A stretch of DNA of 64,000 bases from Halobacillus sp. Nhm2S1 (GCF_019599545.1 NZ_JAIEZV010000001.1:186001-250000); one strand, 5' to 3'. Counted from the first letter of the stretch, positions 42,009 to 51,219 are shown. Program-made: numbers and translations. Notes: generated by a model not told the origin, from the letters alone.

Positions 42009-42890
42009 ATGAAGGTATTTGTTTACGGTTCTCTTTGTAAGAATCTTGAGAATCATCATTATATGAAAAAAGCGACATGTCTGTCAGAACAGGCTTTTGT
42101 GAAAGGGAGGTTATATAGTGGCCACTCTTATTACCCCCTCCTCATGAAGGGCGAACAGGATGTCACCTATGGAGAACTGTACGACATTCCATCGTCTTTA
42201 TTAGAGGAATTGGATGAATTAGAAGGCTATTCTGAAGAAATAGAAGAACCTTATTTCGTGCGAGAGGTATGTGAAGTTTTCACCCCTCATGGAGTGACGG
42301 AGGCCTTTGTCTACTATTGGCCGCGAAAAGCCCAAGGTGTAATGGTTCACAATAACGATTGGAAAGTCCATCGATATATCCAAAATGAGCGTCTCCATTA
42401 TTTTGCCTATGGGTCATGTATGGATAATTCCAGATTGTGTGCCCATGAAGTAGACCACCTATTTACTACAATTAAAGGGGTGGGGAAGCTCAGCGATTAC
42501 AGGCTCACTTTTTCTACTCATTTTGAAGACGGTTCGAGAGCCGATATCACTGAAAACTTCGGGTCTTATGTGGAGGGGGTTGTTTATGATGTCGGAAAGG
42601 AAGCGCGCGAGTATTTATACTTAAGGGAAGGGGTGGAAGCAAAAGTCTACCGTCCAACGGTTGTACATGTGACGGGAGACGACGGGGTTGCTTTCCAGGC
42701 TCTTTCGTTCACTGTCATTGAAAAGAAAACTGAAATTGCACCTCCTTTTCATTACGCAGAAGAAATTCACCGCGGAGGATCGAAATACCTCTCTGAAAGT
42801 TATATGAAATCCATAGAACATAAGTTTTTGGAAGGATGGAAGATACCCGAATTTAGAGCTTATTTAGAGAGGAAGGGACGGGAAAAATGA
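42009..42890 (+). CDS. Tandem gamma-glutamylcyclotransferase-like (AIG2/GGCT) protein
   Basis: A 293-residue protein with two GGCT-like lobes: VFVYGSLCKNLENHHYM at residue 3 (the YGSL substrate motif) with GELYDIP, and a second starting HYFAYGSCMDNSRLCAHEV near residue 132 with GVVYDV. The first lobe has the E/Y residues around ELEGYSEEI. Such proteins cyclise gamma-glutamyl amines; dual-lobe forms are known in Bacillus. ATG at 42009 is one base after the previous stop, with GGGAGG upstream. It overlaps the next gene by four bases. Confidence 0.85.
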   Translation: MKVFVYGSLCKNLENHHYMKKATCLSEQAFVKGRLYSGHSYYPLLMKGEQDVTYGELYDIPSSLLEELDELEGYSEEIEEPYFVREVCEVFTPHGVTEAFVYYWPRKAQGVMVHNNDWKVHRYIQNERLHYFAYGSCMDNSRLCAHEVDHLFTTIKGVGKLSDYRLTFSTHFEDGSRADITENFGSYVEGVVYDVGKEAREYLYLREGVEAKVYRPTVVHVTGDDGVAFQALSFTVIEKKTEIAPPFHYAEEIHRGGSKYLSESYMKSIEHKFLEGWKIPEFRAYLERKGREK

Positions 42891-43711
42891 CAGAAGTCAA
42901 GTGGTCCAATTATATAGCCAGGGATTTTACTCGTTTGCAATATACCGTACTTAAGGAAAGAGCATCAGCGAAAGAAGCCATTATTATCATACATGGTATA
43001 ACAGCTGAATTTCATCATCATGAAGCATTTGCGGATGAATGTACACGTGATGCGGATATTTATTTTTCAGTGTTGAGAGGTTATGATCAGAGCCTTAAGA
43101 GAGGTGACATTGACTATATCGGGCAATATGATGATGATCTGTTTGATTTCCTCCATTTTATTGAGAAGAAAGGATATGAAAAAGTGACGCTGGTCGGTCA
43201 CTCGATGGGGTGTGCCAATTTATTAAGACTCATTCAAAAAAACAAGTCGGCTGCCAGTGAGTATCTTTTTGTCGCTCCCTTTTTTCACCCTACTCTTCCT
43301 GTCTATCATGAGGATGCAACTGAACAATCTTCAGACCGAACCGATGTGGATTATACGGTATTTGACAAAAGAGTCATGCTTCTCATGACTTTATATAAGA
43401 TGAATATCGATCGATTCAATGATCGGACAGTTGCGGAAATTCCAGATGAATTTAATAAAAGTGAAAAACTAACCTTGAGTTTCCGCCTTCTAGTCTCAAG
43501 GTTTCTCGAAAAAATCCCTCCAGAATTGCTGAATGATGTAAGGGATCGAATATCCATCTATGTTGGGAGTAAGGATGAAGTTTTATTACATGAAGAGTTC
43601 AAGCGTTATGCAAGAGAGCACTGGAATGTTCCGGTCCGCGTCATTCAGGGAACCGATCATAACCATATTCTTCACCATCCTCAGCTACATAAGGAATGGG
43701 CGGGAAAATGA
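42887..43711 (+). CDS. Alpha/beta hydrolase (lysophospholipase-like)
   Basis: A 274-residue serine hydrolase. IIIIHGITAEFHHH supplies the oxyanion region near residue 25, the nucleophile Ser is in LVGHSMGCANLLRL near residue 106, the acid probably in IYVGSKDEVLLHEEF near 228, and His in GTDHNHILHHP near 253. No signal peptide. It overlaps GGCT upstream and the C45 gene downstream by ATGA, showing tight coupling. Substrate unknown. Confidence 0.88.
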   Translation: MTEVKWSNYIARDFTRLQYTVLKERASAKEAIIIIHGITAEFHHHEAFADECTRDADIYFSVLRGYDQSLKRGDIDYIGQYDDDLFDFLHFIEKKGYEKVTLVGHSMGCANLLRLIQKNKSAASEYLFVAPFFHPTLPVYHEDATEQSSDRTDVDYTVFDKRVMLLMTLYKMNIDRFNDRTVAEIPDEFNKSEKLTLSFRLLVSRFLEKIPPELLNDVRDRISIYVGSKDEVLLHEEFKRYAREHWNVPVRVIQGTDHNHILHHPQLHKEWAGK

Positions 43712-44757
43712 AACCTTTTCACTCTCAATTGATATCTTTTCGAGGACGTCATGATGATTTCGGGTACGAACAAGGAAAACGTTTAAAACATACGCTTTTG
43801 TATAAACACCATGAGCTAAGACGGAAACGATCGAGGCTTCGGTATGATGTGGATGTTCAAGTTGTAAAAGAACAAATGGACCTTTATTGCAAAGGTCTCT
43901 TCGATGAGCTTAGAGGCCTTGCTGAAGGGTTACAATGGTCGTTGGAAGAAGTCATTCATGAATACAGCGGCTATCAACAGGACTGGGAAGGTTCAGGCTG
44001 CTCGATTTTGACGGGAAACGGATACTTTGCAAGAAATTACGATTATTATCCGAAAACGTATGAGGGGCGTTTGATTTTGTTTCAGCCCAAGGATGGGTAT
44101 GCAAGCATCGGACCCTCTCAACGCATCATCGGACGGACAGACGGCATGAACGAACATGGACTTTGTATCGGGTATAATTTCGTCAACAGAATCCATCCGG
44201 AAGACGGCTTCATTTGTTGCCTGCTGACAAGGATGGTCTTAGAAACATGCAAAACAACGAGCGAAGCGGTTCTCCTATTGAAAAAAATCCCTCATAGACA
44301 TTCCTTTAACTATGTCGTATTTGATCTTGAAGGCACATCAAAGATCATTGAAGGGTCTCCGCGCGGGGTTTTTGTAAAAGAGGGGATTGCTTGCACCAAT
44401 CACTTTACAGAAATTTCCGAAGAAAACCGCAGGCATTTGTCGGATTCACAAGAAAGGTTGGATGACCTGAAAAGTCACCAGGCTTATATTCTTGATGAAC
44501 TAGAAGCTTTTCATTTATTGAATGATTCCTATGGACCGATTTTTTCTCATGGGTATAAACAATGGACGGGTACGATCCATACAGCGTGCTATAGTCCTGA
44601 ACGATTAACCCTCCATTTTGGACTCGGGGGAGATACGGCACCATGCGTGATTTCTTTTCGTGATTGGCTGAAAGAAGAAGCCACTCTCCCAAATAAGATC
44701 TATGGAGAATTGGACACGGATGTAGACATTCCTTATGTGGACCCCCCTTCGATTTAA
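43708..44757 (+). CDS. C45-type acyltransferase/amidohydrolase (Ntn hydrolase)
   Basis: A 349-residue protein resembling the C45 family (acyl-CoA:6-aminopenicillanate acyltransferase and linear amide hydrolases). The putative nucleophile is Cys in GSGCSIL near residue 99, exposed after autoproteolysis, followed by the family's FARNYDYYP and GLCIGYNFVNR, then SFNYVVFDLEG and CTNHF. ATG at 43708 overlaps the previous stop by four bases. Last gene of the operon; no clear terminator before dynA. Likely hydrolyses or transfers acyl groups on small amides. Confidence 0.85.
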   Translation: MKPFHSQLISFRGRHDDFGYEQGKRLKHTLLYKHHELRRKRSRLRYDVDVQVVKEQMDLYCKGLFDELRGLAEGLQWSLEEVIHEYSGYQQDWEGSGCSILTGNGYFARNYDYYPKTYEGRLILFQPKDGYASIGPSQRIIGRTDGMNEHGLCIGYNFVNRIHPEDGFICCLLTRMVLETCKTTSEAVLLLKKIPHRHSFNYVVFDLEGTSKIIEGSPRGVFVKEGIACTNHFTEISEENRRHLSDSQERLDDLKSHQAYILDELEAFHLLNDSYGPIFSHGYKQWTGTIHTACYSPERLTLHFGLGGDTAPCVISFRDWLKEEATLPNKIYGELDTDVDIPYVDPPSI

Positions 44758-44832
44758 ATAACTTCCCCTTGAGGAATCACAGCTCATAAGAGTAGAATGA
44801 GGGAGGACATTGTACGGCAAAGGAGACGAGAC

Positions 44833-47800
44833 ATGAGTCATTTGACAGAAGTAAACATAGATAAAATTCAGAATTTATACGCTTTTTTAAAAGATCAAGG
44901 GGAAGAAGAACAAAAAGAAAAGGTATTGGATTTATATGAAAAGTTGATCCATGAAGAATTGATTATCGGCTTTGCTGGTCATTTTTCCGCTGGTAAGTCG
45001 ACACTGATCAATACGTTATTAGAAAATGACCTTCTTCCTTCAAGCCCGATCCCCACGAGTGCGAATATTGTTCGGTTGAGGACAGGTGATCCCTATACCC
45101 TGGTCCATTTCCAGGACGGGACGGTCGTTCAATATGATGAGGATATCGACCTGGAAACGATTAAAGCTCTTTGTAAAGATGGAGAGAAAATTACCGGACT
45201 TGAAATCTCACAACCAGGACAGTCTTTGCCTTCCCATGTATCGATCGTCGATACACCTGGAGTAGACTCAACGAATGATGCAGACCGGTTGATTACTGAA
45301 TCTTCCCTCCATTTAATGGACTACATGTATTATGTCATGGACTATAATCATGTCCAGTCTGAAGTGAACCTTATGTTCCTATTGGAAATGCAAAGGCGGA
45401 AGACACCTTTTTCAGTAGTCATCAACCAGGTGGATAAACACGTAGAAAGAGAGCTTTCTTTTGAGGCTTATCAAAAGTCGGTAAGAAACGCTTTTGAAAA
45501 GTGGGGCATTCATCCGGAAGAAGTCTACTTTACATCCTTAAGAGATTATTCCCTTCCTTTTAACCAGCTTCCATCATTAAAGGAAAACTTCCACTCTCTT
45601 TTTTCAACATTCCAACTTGAGAAACATGCGGAAACACAACTGGAGTGGATGGCTGAAGAAGCGGTGATGAATTATTCGGATCACGTTGAAGACGAGATGG
45701 CAGAGCTTCGGGAAGAAAAAGAAGGATGGGAGAAAAAAATTGATCAAAGTCCCTTCCATGTCACAGAGCTCGAAAATCAGCAAATTCTCCACGAAAAAGC
45801 AGAAGCAGACTTTCAGGAAAGGGTCAGTCAATTCATATTCAACGCCTACCTTATGCCGAGCGCGCTTCGGGAATATGCGGAGGCTTATTTAGAGTCTGTG
45901 CAGCCAGACTTCAAGGTAGGATTTCTTTTCACGCAAAAGAAAACAGAGGAGGAACGGTTGGCGCGTGAACAAGCGTTTTACACAAAGCTGAGAGAATCTG
46001 TGGAGAAAAACCTGTCCTGGCCCCTTCGTGAACGCATGATTCAGCTGATGGAACATTATTCAGTGAGTGATGAAAAGCTTCTTGAAAAGGTGCAAAAGGA
46101 GACTTTCCAATATCCGAGGGAACGGTTATATGCTCTTGTCGAACGTGGAGCATCTGTTACAGGGGCTTATGTATTACGCTACACGGATGATCTATCCAAA
46201 GATATCCAAAAGGAAACACGGCGCTTTATTCAGGAGTGGAAGCAGTTGTTCCTTCAGTCGATTGCAGCGAACCAACAGCAAATGGTCGAAAACCACAAAG
46301 AAGTTTTTGAGGCGGCTGAAAAAAAACAAGAATTAGATAACCAATTAGAGGTTTTAAATGAAAAAATCAATGAATACCGGTCCAACCTTGAAGAATACCT
46401 AAAAAGAGAAAACTCAAAAGAAAATACTATATGGATCAAGGATGCATGGGAGAAGCGAAAAGAGAAGGTGGTGTGCAGGAGTGCTGATGAAATCCCTTCC
46501 TTGAATTCGGTCGTTGAAGAAGAAGAGCTTGATTCTCGTCCCGATTCTTCTCAAGGGAGTGGATCATCCATTGAACAGGCGCTTCAAAGGGCAGATGAAA
46601 CACTGAAAAACATTCAATCCTTAGAAGGTACGAAACGGCTTTATTCCCAATTAAAGAAAAAACGGAACCGTCTGGATGGCAGACACTTTACAATCGCCTT
46701 ATTCGGGGCATTCAGTGCAGGGAAATCCAGCTTTGCCAATGCTTTGCTCGGAGATCTTGTGCTGCCTGTTTCACCCAATCCGACCACAGCTACAATCAAT
46801 AAAATTTCTCCACCTACGGATGAAAGACCAGACCGCACGATAGACGCTTATATAAAAACGGAATCGGAGATGCTTGAAGATCTGTCATCGATCCTTGGTG
46901 ACCTTAATCTCAGCGCACCAACACTGGAAGACGTACACGCGAAAACTAAAAAACTGCAAGAAAAGGATTGGCAGCTGCTTGGTCATAAGCAACATTCTTT
47001 TTTACGAGCCTTCATAGATGGTTATCCGAGTATGAAACTGAATCTAGGAAAACGCATCGATGTTTCTTGGGAGGATTTTTCTTTGTATGTTTCCAAAGAA
47101 GAAAAATCCTGCTTCATCGAGTCTATGGAACTTTTCTATGATTGTCCCTGGACAAATGCAGGAGTCACGCTCGTTGATACACCTGGAGCAGATTCTGTCA
47201 ACGCTCGGCATACAGATGTGAGTTTTGAGTACATCAAGGATTCGGATGCCGTCCTATTTGTCACCTATTATAACCACCCATTCTCACATGCAGATCAGAC
47301 GTTCTTAAAGCAACTAGGACGTGTGAAAGATAGTTTCAGTCTGGATAAAATGTTCTTCCTCGTTAATGCAGCAGATTTGGCATCATCTGATGAGGAACGA
47401 AAACAGGTGGAAAGCTATGTGAGAGGACAATTGAATGAATTCCAGATTCGTCACCCGAAACTATTCTCTCTTTCAAGTTTACAAGCTCTGGATGAAAAAA
47501 TGGACGGAACGGACCTGGAATCAGGGATGCAACCTTTTGAAGAAAGCTTTCGTTCTTTCCTTCACGAGGATCTCGCGCAGATGATGATTCATGCAATTGA
47601 TGAGGATATTAAGAGCATCAGGCAAGTTCTTGAGAACTTTATTGCTGCAAGTCAGCTCAGTGAACAAGAGCGTCGGGAAGAAATAGAAAAGAGTAAACAG
47701 GAACAACATCACATATCTGAAAACCTTGAAAAGAGCTTTGACCAGGGGACAGAAGGTGCTATTCATAACAAAGCCGATAAACAAATCCACTTCGTCCATG

Positions 47801-48420
47801 AACGAATGATGCTGAATTTCAACGATTTGTTCAAGCGGCATTTCAACCCAGCGACCATTCAAAACCAGGGGGATACAAAAGAAGCATTGAAGGTTGCTCA
47901 GAAGGAGCTTCTCGATGAATTGAGTTTTGAAATGCTTCAGGAAGTCAAAGCGGTTTGTGTGCGTATGGAGCGGTTCTTGGATCAGTTAGTGAGTCAGACG
48001 AAAGAGCGCATCGAAAGCGATCTGTATAAAATCCGACCGACTCTTCAACTGTCAAGAATCGAAGAAGGAACCTACCCTCTTCCGATCTTAAGTGGAAAGG
48101 TTAATATTGGAGAAAAAGAAAAAGCAAGCCTGCTCAAGCTGTTCAGAAACCCTAAAGCTTTCTTTGAAAGAAATGAGAAAGAAGAGATGAGGGATTCCAT
48201 GTCAGCGATCATTTCTCCGGAACTGAAAGCCGAACTGGAAACACTAGAATCACTGATTATCGAACATTATACAAAATTATGGCAAAGAAGGTATGCGGAA
48301 TGTATGAACATATGGAGGGAAGATGCGTCGGATCATTTTACTCAGCTTCAATCTCACCTTGAACGACCAGAAAACACGCAGGATCTTGAGGAGATCCTAT
48401 CTCGAATTCCTAAGTTCTAA
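44833..48420 (+). CDS. dynA: Two-headed bacterial dynamin DynA
   Basis: A 1195-residue membrane-fusing GTPase, close in length to B. subtilis DynA (1193). The first GTPase domain has P-loop GHFSAGKST near residue 50 and DTPGVDS near 141; the second has GAFSAGKSS near 624 and DTPGADS near 786. Long helical stalks lie between and after them. Both heads keep their Walker A and DTPG motifs, so both look active. DynA tethers membranes after pore or phage damage. AAAGGAGAC eight bases before ATG at 44833; 12 extra upstream codons are rejected. Confidence 0.95.
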   Translation: MSHLTEVNIDKIQNLYAFLKDQGEEEQKEKVLDLYEKLIHEELIIGFAGHFSAGKSTLINTLLENDLLPSSPIPTSANIVRLRTGDPYTLVHFQDGTVVQYDEDIDLETIKALCKDGEKITGLEISQPGQSLPSHVSIVDTPGVDSTNDADRLITESSLHLMDYMYYVMDYNHVQSEVNLMFLLEMQRRKTPFSVVINQVDKHVERELSFEAYQKSVRNAFEKWGIHPEEVYFTSLRDYSLPFNQLPSLKENFHSLFSTFQLEKHAETQLEWMAEEAVMNYSDHVEDEMAELREEKEGWEKKIDQSPFHVTELENQQILHEKAEADFQERVSQFIFNAYLMPSALREYAEAYLESVQPDFKVGFLFTQKKTEEERLAREQAFYTKLRESVEKNLSWPLRERMIQLMEHYSVSDEKLLEKVQKETFQYPRERLYALVERGASVTGAYVLRYTDDLSKDIQKETRRFIQEWKQLFLQSIAANQQQMVENHKEVFEAAEKKQELDNQLEVLNEKINEYRSNLEEYLKRENSKENTIWIKDAWEKRKEKVVCRSADEIPSLNSVVEEEELDSRPDSSQGSGSSIEQALQRADETLKNIQSLEGTKRLYSQLKKKRNRLDGRHFTIALFGAFSAGKSSFANALLGDLVLPVSPNPTTATINKISPPTDERPDRTIDAYIKTESEMLEDLSSILGDLNLSAPTLEDVHAKTKKLQEKDWQLLGHKQHSFLRAFIDGYPSMKLNLGKRIDVSWEDFSLYVSKEEKSCFIESMELFYDCPWTNAGVTLVDTPGADSVNARHTDVSFEYIKDSDAVLFVTYYNHPFSHADQTFLKQLGRVKDSFSLDKMFFLVNAADLASSDEERKQVESYVRGQLNEFQIRHPKLFSLSSLQALDEKMDGTDLESGMQPFEESFRSFLHEDLAQMMIHAIDEDIKSIRQVLENFIAASQLSEQERREEIEKSKQEQHHISENLEKSFDQGTEGAIHNKADKQIHFVHERMMLNFNDLFKRHFNPATIQNQGDTKEALKVAQKELLDELSFEMLQEVKAVCVRMERFLDQLVSQTKERIESDLYKIRPTLQLSRIEEGTYPLPILSGKVNIGEKEKASLLKLFRNPKAFFERNEKEEMRDSMSAIISPELKAELETLESLIIEHYTKLWQRRYAECMNIWREDASDHFTQLQSHLERPENTQDLEEILSRIPKF

Positions 48421-48453
48421 TTCTCTGAACCAAAACATAAAGTAATACATCAG

Positions 48454-48511
48454 CACTCCCCCTTTCTAAGGATTTCTTCCTCCTCCTCGGAAAAGGGGAG
48501 TTGTTCTTTTG
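48454..48511 (+). terminator. Terminator of dynA
   Basis: ACTCCCCCTTTC, a long loop, GAAAAGGGGAGT then TTGTTCTTTT: a mostly paired stem with T-rich tail, 34 bases after the stop. Confidence 0.75.
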
Positions 48512-48579
48512 CGGAATCCGACTTGGTCTAAGGGGGAAGCGGGTGTCATAAGCTTAGACTGAAAGGTGGGTGTTGTTCA

Positions 48580-49077
48580 GTGTATATCCAAAATGGCCCT
48601 TATAGACAAACGTATGCTTCTGAAACAGCGCAAGCTAAATTTTTGAGTAGTCCCCTTGCTCCTAACTTGAAAGGAACCATCCAATTTTACCAAATGCCGT
48701 ATGGTGTAGAAGTCTTTGTCCAGGTGGAAGGACTGCCTGATTTCAAGAAGACAAAAAACGGAAAGCAGGTCGGACCTCATGGGTTTCACATCCATGAAAA
48801 AGGAGTTTGTGAAATCGGGGACGGTAAAGATCCGTTCGCCACTGCCGGGGGACACTGGAATCCAGATGATCAGCCGCACGGGAATCATGCGGGAGACTTC
48901 CCCGTGTTGTTTTCTAATCAAGGAAGAGCACGAATGATTTTTTTCACTGACCGTTTTAAGGTGCGGGACATCATGGGCAAATCGGTGATCATCCATGAAG
49001 GACCAGATGATTATCAGTCCCAGCCCAGCGGCAATGCAGGGAAGAGAATCGCTTGTGCCATCATAGAAAGTTCTTAA
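48580..49077 (+). CDS. sodC: Cu/Zn superoxide dismutase without signal peptide
   Basis: A 165-residue Cu/Zn SOD. Metal ligands seen: HGFHIHEKG (two copper His), AGGHWNP (bridging His), DQPHGNHAGDFP (zinc His and Asp) and IIHEGPDDY (last copper His). The disulfide cysteines are in GVCEIG and RIACAII, the latter next to the substrate-guiding Arg. Unlike the lipoprotein B. subtilis YojM, no N-terminal hydrophobic segment is present: it begins VYIQNGPYRQTYASE. The GTG at 48580 has AAAGGTGGG nine bases before it. Cytosolic location or non-classical release is inferred. Confidence 0.9.
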   Translation: MYIQNGPYRQTYASETAQAKFLSSPLAPNLKGTIQFYQMPYGVEVFVQVEGLPDFKKTKNGKQVGPHGFHIHEKGVCEIGDGKDPFATAGGHWNPDDQPHGNHAGDFPVLFSNQGRARMIFFTDRFKVRDIMGKSVIIHEGPDDYQSQPSGNAGKRIACAIIESS

Positions 49078-49142
49078 CGGAATGGAATAATTCACCTTCT
49101 CACTGTATATACTAGTCGTGTAACGTTAAAAGAACGCTCTGC

Positions 49143-49171
49143 TTGACTTCACCGGTGAGTCATAGTATAGT
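49143..49171 (+). promoter_or_regulatory. Promoter of the second csp gene
   Basis: TTGACT (49143-49148), 17 bases, TATAGT (49166-49171). The spacer has the palindrome CACCGGTG (49150-49157). Predicted leader of about 150 nt. Confidence 0.7.
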
Positions 49172-49189
49172 GTACAAAAGGATAAAATT

Positions 49190-49273
49190 TACCAATATTC
49201 TGAAGTTCGCACTTCCAATCACCTATTATAAAGAGTGATCAATCCTTATTGGTACTTTTTATAATATGTGATT
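49190..49273 (+). promoter_or_regulatory. Structured multi-branch leader RNA of the second csp gene
   Basis: TACCAATA (49190-49197) is fully complementary to TATTGGTA (49247-49254), enclosing two hairpins: GAAGT-TCGC-ACTTC (49202-49215) and ATCAC...GTGAT (49218-49239). AATCAC (49217-49222) can also pair with GTGATT (49268-49273), giving a competing fold. Candidate thermosensor. Complementarity is direct; function is inference. Confidence 0.6.
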
Positions 49274-49328
49274 TTTTCTTTATTGCAAAACGCATATTAA
49301 TTTTTGAAACATTGGAGGATCCATCCCT

Positions 49329-49529
49329 ATGAAAACAGGTACAGTGAAGTGGTTTAACGCGGAAAAAGGTTTTGGTTTTATCGAGGTTGAAGGTGAAGAT
49401 GATGTATTTGTACACTTCAGCGCGATCAACGAAGAAGGCTTCAAGTCTCTAGAGGAAGGTCAAGCTGTAGAGTTTGAAGTAACAGAAGGCAATCGCGGAC
49501 CACAAGCTGCAAACGTCACGAAACTATAA
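49329..49529 (+). CDS. cspB: Cold shock protein (CspB/CspC-like)
   Basis: A 66-residue OB-fold nucleic-acid chaperone: [10 protein letters not shown] (RNP1) and VFVHFSAI (RNP2), with [13 protein letters not shown] at the end. About 80 percent identical to the Csp at 19343, so the two are paralogues. Strong TTGGAGGATC site eight bases from the ATG, after a 150-nt structured leader. Followed by a terminator and then ydjO, another cold-inducible gene. Which B. subtilis Csp it matches best cannot be decided by eye. Confidence 0.95.
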   Translation: MKTGTVKWFNAEKGFGFIEVEGEDDVFVHFSAINEEGFKSLEEGQAVEFEVTEGNRGPQAANVTKL

Positions 49530-49538
49530 TAAAATTAG

Positions 49539-49573
49539 AAAGAGACTGGCTTTTGAAGGTCAGTCTCTTTTAT
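49539..49573 (+). terminator. Terminator after the second csp
   Basis: AAAGAGACTGGC, TTTTGAAG, GTCAGTCTCTTTT: a stem of about twelve pairs with T tail. Confidence 0.9.
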
Positions 49574-49604
49574 ATCATGACATTCTAAAGGGGGGGCTAC
49601 GCCG

Positions 49605-49817
49605 ATGGCTTTCGGAAAGAAAAATCAAGCAGAGATTAAAGAAGAAGATACAAAGATTTGGGTTTGTACATCTGATGACTGCAACTGTTGGATGAGAGAC
49701 AACTTCAGAACCAATGACAATAAGAAGTGTCCAATGTGCGGAAGTGATATGGAAGAAGAAAACAAAGTGCTTCAAGTTGTGGAAAACAATAGTTTATACT
49801 ATAAATCAGAGTCTTAA
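49605..49817 (+). CDS. ydjO: Cold-inducible zinc-ribbon-like protein YdjO
   Basis: A 70-residue protein of the YdjO family (cold-inducible). IWVCTSDDCNCWMRDNF and KKCPMCGSDME supply two Cys pairs for a zinc ribbon. KEEDTKIWVC near residue 12 is the family's core. AAGGGGGGG-like site about eight bases before the ATG (49590s). Next to csp, consistent with its cold induction in B. subtilis. Function unknown. Confidence 0.88.
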   Translation: MAFGKKNQAEIKEEDTKIWVCTSDDCNCWMRDNFRTNDNKKCPMCGSDMEEENKVLQVVENNSLYYKSES

Positions 49818-49824
49818 TGAATCA

Positions 49825-49855
49825 AGCGGTTGCTCCCTGGGCAATCGCTTTTTCT
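49825..49855 (+). terminator. Terminator of ydjO
   Basis: AGCGGTTGC, seven bases, GCAATCGCT followed by TTTTTC: a nine-pair stem with one wobble. Confidence 0.88.
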
Positions 49856-49878
49856 TATATTTCAAGGGAGGGGAAATG

Positions 49879-51219
49879 ATGGATCATAAAATTAAACAGA
49901 TGCGCGAAACCAAACAACTCTTGAGAAAACATTCGCTTTCTACGGTTTTAGATAAATTTGATGGGGATTTAATGGCATTAACCGAAAAAGAGCGAAAGAA
50001 GAAATATAACAAAATGAGTGCCGATCCTTACAGCTTTTTTAGAGGAAGTGCCTACTTGTTCTTTCATGATACGACAGAGCTTCCCTTTACCTTTCATACA
50101 GCCAGTGACAAACCGACTTGGATTATGGGGGATTTACATTTCAACAATTTCAGTGTCTTCCAAAACGAAAACAAACAGATTGTCTTCGATGTGGACGACT
50201 TTGATGAAGGATACCTTGGATCATATCTATACGATGTCTTGCGCATGGTCGTAAGTATACGTTTAATGATGCATTCACTTTCGTATGATGATGAGTCTAA
50301 GGATGAGATGGTTCATCGATACTTGAAAACGTACGTGAAACAAATAAAGGCTTACCACGAACGGGAATTGAACCCTCAGACCGTCCAATTTACGAAAGAG
50401 GCCACGAAAGGTCCTGTCAAAAAGGCGATAAATAAAGCGGAAAAGAGAAGTTTGTCACACGAACTGGAAAAACAGACCATCATTAATCACGATTCAATAC
50501 GGTCTTTCGATATTGGGAAGGACAAGTTGTCTTCTGTTCCTAAACACGAAAAACAACGGCTTGAAAAAGCGTGGGAGGATTATTATCATTCTCTGGACGC
50601 AAAGAAAAGGAAGTCGAAGGACTATTACCGGATCAAAGATGTCGTCAAAAAGACAGGAGCGGGGATCGGGTCGACAGGTTTGAAAAGATACTACATTCTT
50701 ATTGAAGGTGAATGTGATGAAAATCATGAAGATGACATTATCCTTGAAGCGAAAGAAGCACGTACGCCTATCCCTGCTTACTTCTTTCCTTATGATGAGA
50801 CATTCTGGAACAATCATAAACACCAGGGAAGAAGAGTCATTCATACACAACAGGCGATGCACCACCTTTCTGAACCATTTCTCGGATATTTCACAATGGA
50901 AGGAAAAGATTTTTACGTTAGAGAACGCTCGCCTTTTTCCAAAGATGTAAAGGAAAAGCACTTACATGATCTGAAGTCTGTTAAACAGACGGTAAAGACG
51001 ATGGCGAAAGTGAGTGCGAAAATCCATGCAAGGGCGGATGTGGACATCGATGAGGGAGTGCTTGACCATCATAGTGAGGACAGCATTATGGAAGCGATCG
51101 GGACGGAGAAAAAGAGGTTCCGTCATCAACTCAGTTTATGGGCAGCTCATTACGAAAGTAAGGTATATGAAGATTATGAATTGTTTGTAGAGTGGGGTAC
51201 AGAGCGTGGATATTTTTAA
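49879..51219 (+). CDS. DUF2252 family protein (kinase-like fold)
   Basis: A 446-residue cytosolic protein of DUF2252. DPYSFFRGSAYLFF, WIMGDLHFNNF (with D...N spacing like a kinase HxDxxxxN loop) and VFDVDDFDEGYLGS (a DxD/DFG-like metal site) suggest an aminoglycoside-phosphotransferase-like fold, and the later FYVRERSPFSKD segment is family-typical. Substrate unknown. ATG at 49879 is seven bases from GGAGG; the ATG at 49876 would leave four. Not obviously linked to its neighbours. Confidence 0.85.
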   Translation: MDHKIKQMRETKQLLRKHSLSTVLDKFDGDLMALTEKERKKKYNKMSADPYSFFRGSAYLFFHDTTELPFTFHTASDKPTWIMGDLHFNNFSVFQNENKQIVFDVDDFDEGYLGSYLYDVLRMVVSIRLMMHSLSYDDESKDEMVHRYLKTYVKQIKAYHERELNPQTVQFTKEATKGPVKKAINKAEKRSLSHELEKQTIINHDSIRSFDIGKDKLSSVPKHEKQRLEKAWEDYYHSLDAKKRKSKDYYRIKDVVKKTGAGIGSTGLKRYYILIEGECDENHEDDIILEAKEARTPIPAYFFPYDETFWNNHKHQGRRVIHTQQAMHHLSEPFLGYFTMEGKDFYVRERSPFSKDVKEKHLHDLKSVKQTVKTMAKVSAKIHARADVDIDEGVLDHHSEDSIMEAIGTEKKRFRHQLSLWAAHYESKVYEDYELFVEWGTERGYF

